From Pelobates cultripes (lineage: Eukaryota; Chordata; Amphibia; Anura; Pelobatidae), in assembly GCA_933207985.1 (NCBI GenBank), contig OW240921.1, positions 24,264,735 through 24,328,734 of the forward strand: a stretch of DNA of 64,000 nucleotides. The letters are read 5' to 3'. A program made the translations under genes and the position numbers. Under the pieces are notes generated by a model that was not told where the DNA came from, ran no database searches, and saw only the letters and a list, made by a program, of their open reading frames with translations. Below are positions 32,033-43,262 of this stretch, one piece after another; the first letter of the stretch is position 1, and each line of letters starts with the position of its first letter.

Positions 32033-32716
32033 TGGCGGTGCCTCCAAAGGACAGCATCAGGTAATCTTCCTCTTTTTTTAATCCACTTGAGAAAGCCCTA
32101 AGGGGAGAAACGCATTGTGTTAATTTTAACTAACTGTATTTTAATAAATGTATTTTGACCACTTTCTTCGTTGTGCGTTAGCCATTTTATCTTTTACCAT
32201 TTTTATTATTTTACTACCTAGCATCTGAGTTTTACTTGTTCCAGAGAGATACTACTCCAAAGCATCCTTAGTGGGGATTATACCACTTACACTTATCATT
32301 GAGCAGTGTATATGCTCAATTAAATGTGAGTAACCATTTGGTATTTTATACTCTCTCCTGGTTTTATCACAGTGAGCACTGTTGGTATTTTTTATGTTAC
32401 ATATGGTCCCCATGTGAGGAGATATCTACTTACAACACTCCCTAACGTATCTCATAAATTGGGATTATACAACTGTACGTTGTTTATACTAGAGCTAGTT
32501 TTTAGCTCTCAAAAACGTGAGTAGGACCATATAGACCTTTTTTATCGGCTGCTACCTATTTGGGTTTTATTGCACTGCATTAGATTTTCTCTTTCATATG
32601 GATCCCACGAACACCTCGATCCCACTACTTCATAGACGTCTCTTCCTCAGATAGAACTCTGATTGTTCTCTCATCCAAAGGTTTGGACTGCTTTTGGACT
32701 GTTCTTTATATATATG

Positions 32717-32748
<32 letters not shown>

Positions 32749-32890
32749 AAAATATATATATATATACCTATTATTATTTTTATTGTTCTCTCTCTGTGTT
32801 ATATATCATTGTTTATTTCTATATTACTACTTGCTTATATTTAATTTTATATATTACCTCTGTGACACAACCTTTTTTTCCTTGCTTCTT
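32033..32890 (+). repeat. Interspersed-repeat 3' end and AT-rich microsatellite
   Basis: At 32086-32113 the sequence CTTGAGAAAGCCCT and AAGGGGAGAAACGC looks like a decayed hammerhead core of the kind found in Penelope-like elements. An AATAAATG lies at about 32140. A TA-rich tract occupies 32708-32765. No gene is seen. Confidence 0.45.
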
Positions 32891-33295
32891 CCACGTGGTG
32901 GAGCTTGACACCGCACCGAAGCAGATGTACATTCCTGGAGCTCGACCGTCTAAATCCGATATAATCGGTGGCATCCAGCACCAATTTTGGACACAGACCT
33001 TGATGCTGATTCCGGGGCAGCCAGCTGAAATCGCCAATGCCGTTCTTTCTTATGCCCGGTTCCGTAACTCACGCATGAGCCGGCAAAGCATACCACCAGT
33101 GAGCCACAGTAGTGGGAATCTGGCCCTGGGGCACACCTGACCTGGAAAATTGGCACCACAGCCTACCAAGTACAGGTGAGATGGGGCGCAGGACTCAGAA
33201 ACCGCTGCCACACACCCCAAAGCAGCAGCGCAACATAGGATAAATGCTGCAGGTACCAGGCGCAGCGCAGACCCCACGGCGACGCCTTCCCACTC

Positions 33296-34170
33296 AGAGG
33301 TAGGGGAACCACCAGATAGGCCACCACTTATTCCCCCAGCTCCCCCACGAGTAGCAGAGGACAGTGCCCCAGCTTCAAAGAGTTACATACAGGCCATGAT
33401 GACAGGCCTACAGCAGATTCTTAAGCAAATGTGAGAGTCTGATCTAATAGTGATAAAAGTTGATGTACAAGCAGTGACAGCACGTACACAAGCAATAGAG
33501 AATGAAGTTGAGGGCCTGAAACAGGGACTACAAGCGCTGAGGGAGAAGGTACAACATCTACGCTTCACACAAACAGCCCTGTCCGGACAAGTCAACCTAA
33601 TTGATGACAGGGGGAGATGCAAAAATTTAAAAAATCAGAGGGGTGCAGGAATCAGTCCCGCTGGAAGAATTACCACACTTCATCAGGCACCTTGTGACTG
33701 CACTACTACTAGCCAAACAAGCCAAAACTTTCCTATTCGACTGAGTTTGTAGAATTGCTAAATCCCTGCAAGCACCCAACGCAGCTCCGCGAGACATCAT
33801 ACTACGGTGCCAATCAATGTCAAACAAATTGGGGCTCTTGACTCCTTTAGAGTTCGAGGACTGTCGACTCTCCTTTTTTCATGGCTTGAGCAGAGCCACA
33901 CTACTCTGGCACAAACTAATGCAAGCACTCACTAAACCACTCCAAGCAGCTGGCATTGCCTACAGGTGGTCGACTCCAGGGACCCTATGGGTTACCAAAG
34001 ATGACAAGCACTACCAGGCCACAGACCCCACAGAGGGCCCAGCACTTATGGCAGCACTGGGACTCCCTACCCTAGCGACGACCTCAACGACACAGCCAGG
34101 CCACCAACCTGGGAATGCGGAAGCAGCCACAGTCGGTGCACCCAGATCGCACAGAGGCATCAAGACCTAA
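33296..34170 (+). pseudogene. L1-type ORF1 relic
   Basis: From about 33296 the frame, broken by stops and shifts, encodes a coiled-coil stretch (QAIENEVEGLKQGLQALREK), then KNLK in the position of the RRM start, and PRDIILRC. The segment 33817-34170 completes the C-terminal domain with LEFEDCRLSFFHGLSRATL and ends at a stop. It is a different subfamily from the ORF1 at 11906-12886. No ORF2 follows; non-coding sequence continues to about 34915. Confidence 0.65.
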
Positions 34171-34930
34171 ACCAATGCTCACGGCCTTAGGCCTCTAATA
34201 AGTTAATTTAGCTATTATGTTTAGCACCGTTTGTTGGGTTATCTAGTTTTGGTTAATCATTTTGTTGCAATAACCAAGTAAAAGTCCCTGAGATGTGATA
34301 GGGGCGTATTGGGAGATCCACCAATCAGCTCTGGTGACATCTTCGCCCCCTTGCCCTGGGGTAACAGGGTACTAACAGCACGGGTGCTCTATACCCTCGT
34401 ATAGCGTAATACTTTCAGTCTCATCTGCCATCATTAGACCTCTGCCCTACGGGATAGATAGTCTCTCCAACAGCTCCCACCCAATGAGACGCAAACTCGA
34501 CATAGACACTAAACCACCTCGCGACAACACATAGCCATCACCACTACTATAAAATAGCCCAAGACCAATAGTGCACTTCCACTACAGACGTTAGCCACGC
34601 AGCTTCTGATGGGTGTCAACATGGTGTAGGCCAAGGTTGAGCAAGGGGCTTCTTGAGGGAACGCCACAACACACCACACGCCTAACACAGCTCAAGTCCT
34701 GGGCGCCACATGGAGCACCTTACTTCAATAGACTTAAGCGACCAGACCGGGGTTTGACCCCCATAGCCAGAGGGCATTCCGGATACCACACGCCTCACCC
34801 ACCATATGGCTCCATGATAACTGCACTGACGCACATAGACAAGTGTCTACACACCCACAGTTTTACTAGTTCAGGCCCCCGTTACAACATACCAGCCCAA
34901 TATAATTCAAAATGTAGATTAAAAAAAATG
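34171..34930 (+). other. Non-coding tail of the L1 relic
   Basis: No domain. It ends near AATATAATTCAAAATGTAGA and an A-rich stretch. Positions 34708-34915 are repeated at 35325-35424 plus 38184-38310. Confidence 0.45.
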
Positions 34931-35324
34931 TAGAAAAAAACAAAACAAAAAAACATTGCAGTTATAGAGAAACTGCAATGTTTACATTGACGGGTTATGA
35001 CTGCCTCTAGTGGCTGTTTTGCATGAAGACATCCAGCATCTTGAAAAACCCATTGATTTCTAATGGGGAGCAGCACTCGCTATGCATGCACATTATGTTT
35101 CAAGATCGCCATAATGGATTAGCAGAGGGACCTCGGCGCTGGCATAAGGTTAGTGAAAAAGGTTTTTTTACATTTTATTGGCCAACTGGGGCGTGGGAGC
35201 ATGGCGGCAGAGGACCATTATAGTGATAGGAGTACAGTTTTGTACTCCTTACACTATAGTGTACCTTTAAACACACCTCTACTGGCTGTTTTCCAGAGAG
35301 CCACTAGAGGCACTTTCACTGCAC
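34708..35324 (+). repeat. Tandem segmental duplication, copy A
   Basis: Runs from GGGCGCCACATGGAGCACCT to TTTCACTGCACT. Copy B starts at 35325 with the same GGCGCCACATGGAGCACC and is spread over 35325-39600 because two hAT-type elements are inserted in it. Confidence 0.75.
34958..35270. mobile_element. TTAA-family MITE
   Basis: Ends in GTACACTATAGTG-type sequence and CTTTAA at 35270. Contains hairpins AACATTGCAGTT...AACTGCAATGTT and AGGAGTACAG...TGTACTCCT. A sister copy lies at about 39285-39560. Confidence 0.6.
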
Positions 35325-35814
35325 TGGGCGCCACATGGAGCACCTTACTTCAATAGACTTAAGCAACCAGACTAGGGTTTGACCCCCATAGATGGAAGGC
35401 ATACCGGATACCACACGCCTCACCCAGGGCCGGATTAACATAGGGGCTGATGGAGCTGCAGCTCCAGGCCCAGGCCTATGGAATAGGCCCATTGATTTAA
35501 AAAAAAGAGTACTCACTACTCTTAGGGTTGCCAGGTATGTCTCATGTATTTCTTATGGTTTCCAGGTATTTCTCAGAAGTATTTCTCAGGTATTTGAGGC
35601 TGCCTAGCCGGTGCTGGTATTGCAGTAATAAACAGAGTATAAACAGAGATTATTCTGCAATACCAGCACCAGCTAGTAGGGGTCGCTGTTTGTGTGGAGA
35701 GAGGCAGGAATAAGAAGTTACAGCATCTCCCTCCTTGTCTCTCTCTACTCACTGATCCACAGGGGAGCAGCTCTGCACAGAGAGGCCAGACAGCAGCTCC
35801 GAGCCTGCGAGACA

Positions 35815-37070
35815 TGGGGACGGTGAGAAACTTGGGGACGCTGAGACATTGGGGCACTGGGAGACATAGGGACACTGTGGAACATGGGCACCCTGAGACA
35901 CTAGGGACACAGTGGCCCCATGTCTCCCAGTGTCCCCTAGTCGCTCAGTGTCCCCATGTCTCCCAGCCAGTGTCCCTAGTGTCTCAGTGTCCCCATGTCT
36001 CCCAATGTCCCTGGTGTCTCTCAGTGTCCCTGGTGTCTGTGTCCCTAGTCTCCCAGAGTCCCCTAGTGTCCCCATTTCTCTCCCAGTGTCTCAGTGTCCC
36101 CATGTCTCACAGTGTCCCAATGTCTCTAAGTGTACCCTAGTGTCCTAGTGACATCGGGACACATGGGGACACAGACTCTAAGGGATACTGGGAGACATGG
36201 GGAAACAAACACTAGGGGACATTGGGTGACATGGGGACACTGAGAGACATGGGGACACTGGGGGACACAGGGAGACATGGAGACACTGGGAGACTTTGAG
36301 ACCTGGGAGACATGGGGTACTCCCAGTATTCCCATGTCTCCCAGCCAGTGTCCCTAATATCTCAGTATCCCCATGTCGCCTAGTGTCCCTGGTGTCTCAG
36401 TGTCCGTAGTGTGCCAGTGTCCCTAGTGTTTCCTAGTCTCCCAAAGTCCCCTAGTCTCCTAGTGTCTCAATGTCCCCTAGTATAAAAGAAAAAAATCCCA
36501 GGCACTCACTGTGATAGATTTAAGCAGGTTTATTGGACAACGCAACGTTTTGACCTGTACCCAGGTCTTTATCAAGTCTCCAGTGTCCCCTATGTATCAC
36601 AGTGTCCCGGGTGTGTCTCAGTGTCCTTAGTGTCTCAGTGTCCCTAGTCTCTCAGAATTCATAGTCTCCCAGTGTCCCCATGTTTCACAGTGCCCCCAAG
36701 TGTCTCAGTGTCCCTTAGTATAAAAGAAAAAAATCTCAGGCACTCACTGTGATAGATTTAAGCAGGTTTATTGTACACTGCAATGTTTTGACCTGTACCC
36801 AGGTCTTTATCAAGTCTCCAGTGTCCCCTATATATCACAGTGTGCCCTATGTATCACATTGTCTCAGTGCCCTATGTCTCCCAGTGTCCCCTCGTGTCTC
36901 AAAGTCACCCAGTGTCCCCAGGTCTCCAAGTATTCCCTAGTATCACAATTTCCCCAGGTCTCCCAGTGTCCCAATGTCTCTCAATGTCCCCCAGTGTCCT
37001 AGTGACATGGGGACACTGGGATACATGGGGACACAGACACAAAGGGACTGGGAGACATGGGGACACAGAA
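35815..37070. repeat. GTGTCCC / GGGACAC minisatellite in alternating strands
   Basis: Blocks read as GACATGGGGACAC (about 35815-35910 and 36150-36320, and again near 37000-37070) or as its complement GTGTCCCCATGTCTCCCAG (about 35915-36150, 36320-36480 and 36580-36990). The strand flips at least four times, so neighbouring blocks could pair into long hairpins. Confidence 0.85.
36479..36818 (-). repeat. Two copies of a 100-bp module with hammerhead-like core
   Basis: Modules at 36479-36580 and 36719-36818 are spaced 238 bp apart. On the minus strand each contains CTTGATAAAGACCTG, a GGTA loop and CAGGTCAAAACG, then CAATAAACCTGC or a variant. The stem GACCTG/CAGGTC is perfect. Confidence 0.6.
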
Positions 37071-37261
37071 ATGCCCCCTTTTTGTGTATGTTCGTCCCTT
37101 TCGGCAGTTATGGTTATGTGATTTGTGCCAGTGGCCCACCCATTTACCCCATCCATAGACTTCCTGCTTTACTGGACACTGCTGTAGAGGGTATGGATTT
37201 ACTTGAAAGGTAAAAGCGTGATAGTGGCGGAACTAGCCTCGCCACTGGGCATTGGAGAAGA

Positions 37262-37996
37262 CTGATTGCCAGCCTCCTGCCATGTGACTATGGCCCCTGG
37301 GATGTATTGCCTGCTCTCCTGTACTGCTGAGCTGTGCTACCTACTAGGTGGATTTGGCTATGGAGCTTGTCTAGTGCCCTCTGTTGGTAGCAAGAGCAAT
37401 ATGCACTACCTGAATAGCAAGACTGGTCATTTGCATATTCGGGTAGATTTGCATATTGCTAATTCTACAGGCACGTGAGATATTTTCTGTTATTATTGTC
37501 TCCCTCACCTCTTTAAAAAATATGCCATGGTGTTATAATAAGTCACTGTATTTTTCCTGCTATGATTTGACTGTTTGTAATTTTATTGAGTTTTCACAGC
37601 AATGTTAATGTAATGGCCATATGGGCTAGTCCCAAGTAAAATAAAGTTTTAGACAGTTCTTCTTTACCCTTCAAAATGTAGCCTCGTCTCGTTATTGGAA
37701 GGGAACTGCTATAATCACACTGGGGATTGCTATGCTCTGCATACTCTCTTGAGCTTTAATCACTTAGCTCTTTTAAGAGCTTGTTCCTGTCCTTATACGC
37801 TCTCCTGGAGGAGAGGTCTTCCCCACACAGTCCTGGATGCTGGAGGTTCATACAGGGTGGAAGGAAGACGGCGAGACTCCAGTTCAGCTACAGTGGTTGT
37901 GGTGTCCAGTGCGGTGCTTGTGGTCCTCGGCGCAGGCTAGGAAGCGTCCATCAACGGAAGGTCCTCAGTCGGAGTACGTGGAGTTCCGTTACAGTG
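37262..37996 (+). repeat. LTR-like segment B
   Basis: Inverse relative of 28681-29480. It contains AATAAAGTTTTAGACAG (about 37640) followed by CTCGTCTCGTTATTGGAAG, in the order expected for polyadenylation signal and downstream LTR region. No internal retroelement genes adjoin it. Confidence 0.5.
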
Positions 37997-38367
37997 AGAT
38001 AAACATAGGGTATGTGTTTTTTTTCATAGCTGCATCCTATGAGTTTCCCTACAGCACCATCTCCATCAGATACATGACGCTTAGGAGGTAGAACTGTTTT
38101 AGTGTTTTTGGTCAATAAGCTTTTGTAATTAGGCCCATCATAATTGTCAGCACCAGGCCCACTGGGCTCTTAATCTGGCCCTGGCCTCACCCACCATATG
38201 GCTCCATGATAACTCCACTGACGCACATAGATAAGTGTCTACACACCCACAGTTTTACTAGTTCAGGCCCCCATTACAACATACCAGCCCAATATAATTT
38301 AAAATGTATGCAAATTTTACCTCAACATATCGTGTATTTAATGTGAAATGTTTCTGAATACCGTGTA

Positions 38368-39211
38368 CAGGGCTGTATTTACCACAAATCAAACAAAGCA
38401 TATACCTTGGGCGCCAAAAAACACCACCCCTAGCTCACAGGAAAAGGCCTTGTTTGCCTCATGTTCTGGGGCTGTCCACCTTAGGGTGCTAACCTACTAA
38501 TATACTAGACGGGCGGCAAGGGAGCGCTGTCCTCTGCTCTTCTTGCTCTCTCACGCGCCCTTCTGTGATGCCGGTAGACAGAATATGATGTCAGGCCAGC
38601 CCCAGCATCAATAATTGGTGTGCGAGGTTGCTGAGCAAGAAGAGCTTGGTTCGCTCACCGCCTCCATTAAGCTCCAGCAGCTCCAGCAGCCCCAGCAGTG
38701 CTAGCCCAGCCAGCAAGGAGCAAGCCCAGCAGCTGTCAGGGACAGGATCCACTCCAGCTCTCCCAAAGGTAGAGAGGCTGGGTGGATTTAAATTTTAAAA
38801 AAATATTAATAATTGGTGAGTGTATGAGAAAATGTGTGTGTGTGTGTCTGCCTGTCAGTGAGTGTAGCTGTCAGTGAGTGAGTAAAAGTGTGTGCGTCTG
38901 TCAGTGTGTCAAATCAGTGAGGATGGGTGTGTCTGTGTGTCACTGTGTGTATGTCATTTTATGTGTATCTGAGAATGTGTTTGTCAGTGAGTGGGTGTGT
39001 CAGTGTGTGTGCAAATGACTGTAAGTGTGTGCCAATGACTGTGTATCTGTCAGTGAGTGTATATCAGTGCATGTATCAATGAGGGCCTGTGTCTGTCAGT
39101 CAAAAAAGTGGCCTTGACACAAATTGGGGGGGGGGGTAAATTTCGATTTTTTTTTTTGTTTCCCCGAATTTAGTCGTGCAAAGGGCAACACAAGTCCAAA
39201 ATACATCACTG
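38368..39211. mobile_element. hAT-type element with GT array
   Basis: A perfect 8-bp duplication, ACCGTGTA (38360-38367 and 39212-39219). The ends are CAGGGCTGTATTT and, reversed, CAGTGATGTATTT. The core has GT-rich GTGAGTGT and GTGTGTCTG repeats (38815-39090) right after an AT tract (TTTAAATTTTAAAAAAAT). No transposase is present. Confidence 0.78.
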
Positions 39212-39284
39212 ACCGTGTACATGCTGTTGTGGTATTACATGTATGACTGTCTTTTTATCGCAAAATATAGATTTTTAAAAAAAT

Positions 39285-39560
39285 TGTAGTTATAGAGAAA
39301 CTGTTTACATTGAAGGGTCATGAGTGCCTCTAGTGGCTGTCTTGCATGAAGACATCCAGCGTCTTGAAAAACCCATTGATTTCAAATGGGGAGCAGCACT
39401 CGCTATGCATGCGCATTAGGTTTCCAGATCACCATGATGGATTAGGAGAGGGACCTCGGCGATGGCATAAGGTTAGAAAAATAGCTTTTTAAAAAACATT
39501 TTATTGGCCAGCTGGGGCGTGGGAGCACGGGGACAGAGGTACACTATAGTGTTAGGAATT
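39285..39560. mobile_element. TTAA-family MITE, sister of 34958-35270
   Basis: Close match to the copy in 34958-35270 (shared GGGGAGCAGCACTCGCTATG, GGCCAGCTGGGGCGTGGGAG with few changes). It belongs to copy B of the tandem duplication. Confidence 0.6.
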
Positions 39561-40115
39561 CAGTTTTCCAGACAGCCACTAGAGGCGCTTTCACTGCACT
39601 GACTGAGAAAATTCGATCATGTGGCTAAAATGCAACTAATGGGAAGGCATTGAATTCGCAGGTGGCGCTCTCTGCGTGTGTTCCTCTATAAGGAGCATTA
39701 GATTAGACCATTGCTGGAGAAAACCATGCTTCCTCGATCACATTGCGGGAGGTGGAGACATAAACAGTGTGGAGGGAGTCTCGACTAGAAAAAGTTGAGT
39801 AAAGAGTTTTTTAAAATATATTTGTTGTGCAAATGAGGGAGGGGGGAAGCTGGGTACAACTAGTGACAGGGGCACTATAGCGTTATGCAACCTATAAGGA
39901 GGCATAAGTGGCAGCCTAGGGGTCATGTTAGACAGTGGCCTGGAGCTCCAGAGGGGGTCCTCTTTAAGCTGGCAGTGAGATCAAATAGCTCTCGCTGCAC
40001 AGCCCAGTGACCCCTCATCTGTTTGAAGGAGCGTTGTAGTTTGCACCAATATCGGGTATATATAACTTTAAGACAGGGGTTCCTAATGAACCCTATCCCC
40101 CCCCCAGCTACCAAA
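39561..40115. other. Spacer leading into CA-rich array
   Basis: Contains a GGGGCACTATAGCG terminus-like string at about 39870, suggesting a TTAA-family end, and single-copy sequence. No gene. Confidence 0.35.
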
Positions 40116-41800
40116 CACACTCTCAAACACATCCAATACTCAACCACCACAAACATTCTCACACATCCAACACTTAGCCACCACACACTCTCACACACAT
40201 CCAATACTCAGCCACCACACACACTCACACATCCAACATTCAGCCACCACACACACTCACACATCCAACACTCAGCCACCACACACTCTCACACACATCC
40301 AATACTCAACCACCAAACACTCTCACACACATCCAACACTCAGCCACCACACATACTCACACATCCAACACTCAGCCTGCACCTCCACATCAGCATATAC
40401 CACACACTCTCACACACATCAATACTCAGCCACCACACACACTCCACACATCAACACTCAGCCACTTACACACACTCATCAACACTTAGCCACCACACAC
40501 TCTCCACACACATCAATACTCAGCCACCACCTCACACATCCAACACTCAGCCCACCACACACACTTACACGTAGCACTTAGCCACCACACACTCTCACAC
40601 ACATCCAATACTCAATACACCACACACACTCACATCCAACCTCCACAGCCACCACATATACGTCAACACTCAGCCACCACACACACTCACACATCCAACA
40701 CTTAGCCACCACACACTCTCACACACATCCAACACTCAGCCCCCACACATACTCACACATCCAACACTCAGCCACCACACACACTCACACATCCAACACT
40801 CAGCCACCACACACTCTCACACACATCCAATACTCAACCACCAAACACTCTCACACACATCCAATACTCAGCCACCACACACACTCACACATCCAAAACT
40901 CAGCCACCACACACACTCACACATCCAACACTCAGCCACCACACACTCTCACACACATCCAATACTCAGCCACCACACACACTCACACATCCAACACTCA
41001 GCCACCACACATACTCACACATCCAACACTCAGCCACCACACACACTCATACATCCAACACTCAGCCACCACACACTCTCACACACATCCAATACTCAAC
41101 CACCAAACACTCTCACACACATCTAATACTCAGCCACCACACATACTCACACATCCAACACTCAGCCACCACACACACTCACACATCCAACACTTAGCCA
41201 CCACACACTCTCACACACATCCAATACTCAACCACCAAACACTCTCACACACATCCAATACTCAGCCACCACACATACTCACACATCCAACACTCAGCCA
41301 CCACACACACTTACACATCCAACCTTAGCCACCACACACTCTCACACACATCCAATACTCAGCCACCACACACACTCCACACATCCAATACTCAGCCACC
41401 ACACACACTCACACATCCAACACTCAGCCACCACACACACTCACACATCCAACACTCAGCCACCACACACTCTCACACACATCAAATACTCAACCACCAA
41501 ACACTCTCACACACATCTAATACTCAGCCACCACACACACTCACACATCCAACACTCAGCCACCACACACACTCACACATCCAACACTTAGAAACCACAC
41601 ACTCTCACACACATCCAATACTCAACCACCAAACACTCTCACACACATCCAATACTCAGCCACCACACATACTCACACATCCAACACTCAGCCACCACAC
41701 ACACTTACACACACTCACACACACATCCAACACTCAGCCACCACACACACTCACACACACACACACACACATCCAACACTCAGCCACCACACACATGTGG
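40116..41800 (+). repeat. CA-rich minisatellite with higher-order repeat
   Basis: Monomers of about 32-34 bp (core CATCCAACACTCAGCCACCA) vary in register. The diagnostic variant CAACCACCAAACACTCTC occurs at 40307, 40835, 41097, 41229, 41491 and 41623: spacings of 528, 262, 132, 262 and 132, all multiples of about 132 bp. That indicates a higher-order unit of four monomers. The right flank ends CCTAAATCCAGCTCTG (about 41865-41880), which resembles a hAT terminus, but I could not find the left end. Confidence 0.88.
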
Positions 41801-41880
41801 AACATTCACAGAAACAGATGCAGGCTATAGGAGTCTGGCCCCCTGCCTAGGTCCATGAGCAGCCTAAATCCAGCTCTGGC

Positions 41881-42925
41881 AGAACTGGGTTTTAGTCTGT
41901 TTTAGTGATGGATATAAAGCACCTTCACAGAAGGCCTTTTCAGTAGTTGAGCTATTGAGACACCTAGTGCCCAAATGCTTCATAATAATATTATCATGTG
42001 AACCCAGGCATAGTTTGTGTCAGGGGCAAAAATCTCATTTGCTGATAAACTCTCAAGATGAAACTAGCACATCACTCATCTACAGACATGGGGATTACAT
42101 GTTAACCAGTGATGGTGTCTAAAAAAACCGACCACAAACATGGATTCTGGACTCTGATAGTGTATTAGACTGTGACTAGGGCAAGCAGAAAGGAATATTC
42201 ATCTGGTTCACTTGCCCAGGTCAAGGCAGGAGGCAAATAATCTCTGTGGTCACAAGCATGTGTTAATTCAGATAGAGCTGGGTGCGTGCAGGGGTAAAGG
42301 CAGGGAGCAAGCAATTTAAATCCAACACTCAATCTGTACTCAATTTCCAAATGGCTGCTATCACCGGGGGCAGGTCTTGGTTCAAACAAAGGCTGGATGG
42401 AAACCTTCCGGGGTTTATTAACTAAACTGTGAATTGTGCTGCAACAACTGACTTGTACAAAATTAGGTCAAAATAGTTTCAATAGATACAGATGTCAAAT
42501 GGTTTATTTAGTGGAAGAACAGGGCTATTTTGGCATTAATTGTGGAACTCAGTAACGAGTCACAAAACAATTGTAGGCCCGCATGTTGTGAGTGACTGGA
42601 AAATATTATTTACAAATTACAAAAAGTATAAATCTGCAATTTACATGCATTTACATTGTATAAACATTCCCGCTTTCCTGTACATCCTAGACGTGGGTAT
42701 TGTCCTTCCTGCGTAATCTATCAGATCTGTATGTGTACACACACATGCAAGAAGCACAAACACGCACATGTGTATGTAACTTGGTGTAGGAAAGTCAGTC
42801 CTCTAATACAAATATTTCAGTATAGTAATTTAATTTGGCTATATAGGCCTAAATATTGCTATTAGGATTTCAGTTCACTACAATACAGTGTTTAGTGAAT
42901 ACATCCTTGAACACTGAGACTAACA
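41881..42925. other. Gene-less spacer
   Basis: No supported feature. Confidence 0.4.
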
Positions 42926-43184
42926 TGTATTTTATATATACATAAATATACACACACACATATATTTTATATATACATAAATATATACACACACATATAT
43001 TATATATATACATAAATATATACACACACACATATATTATATATATATACATAAATATATACACACACACATATATTATATATATATACATAAATATATA
43101 CACACACACACATATTTTATATATACATAAATATATACACACACATATATTTTATATATAAATATATACACACATACATGCACA

Positions 43185-43220
<36 letters not shown>

Positions 43221-43262
43221 TGTGTGTATAATATAAATATAAAAATTAAATATATATATACA
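42926..43262. repeat. TA/CA compound microsatellite
   Basis: About seven units of ATATATACATAAATATATAC with ACACACAC blocks, period roughly 44-60 bp, ending in a pure TA run near 43190-43214. Confidence 0.85.

Larger units (their letters stand above)
35425..38183. mobile_element. hAT-type element with GTGTCCC arrays
   Basis: A perfect 8-bp duplication, GCCTCACC (35417-35424 and 38184-38191), flanks CAGGGCCGGATTAA and, reversed, CAGGGCCAGATTAA (13 of 14). The interior holds an alternating-strand GTGTCCC minisatellite (35815-37070), two 100-bp modules (36479-36580, 36719-36818) and an LTR-like segment (37262-37996). No transposase is present. It interrupts copy B of the local duplication. Confidence 0.8.

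Noticed and set aside
35694..37213. Val/Ser/Cys-rich frames on both strands
   Set aside because: Produced by the GTGTCCC minisatellite; both strands are open for the same reason.
40023..40574. 183-codon His/Thr-rich frame
   Set aside because: Produced by the CA-rich minisatellite.
40116..41800. CRISPR-like array with about 33-bp period
   Set aside because: Units are contiguous without unique spacers, and the context is eukaryotic. It is a minisatellite.
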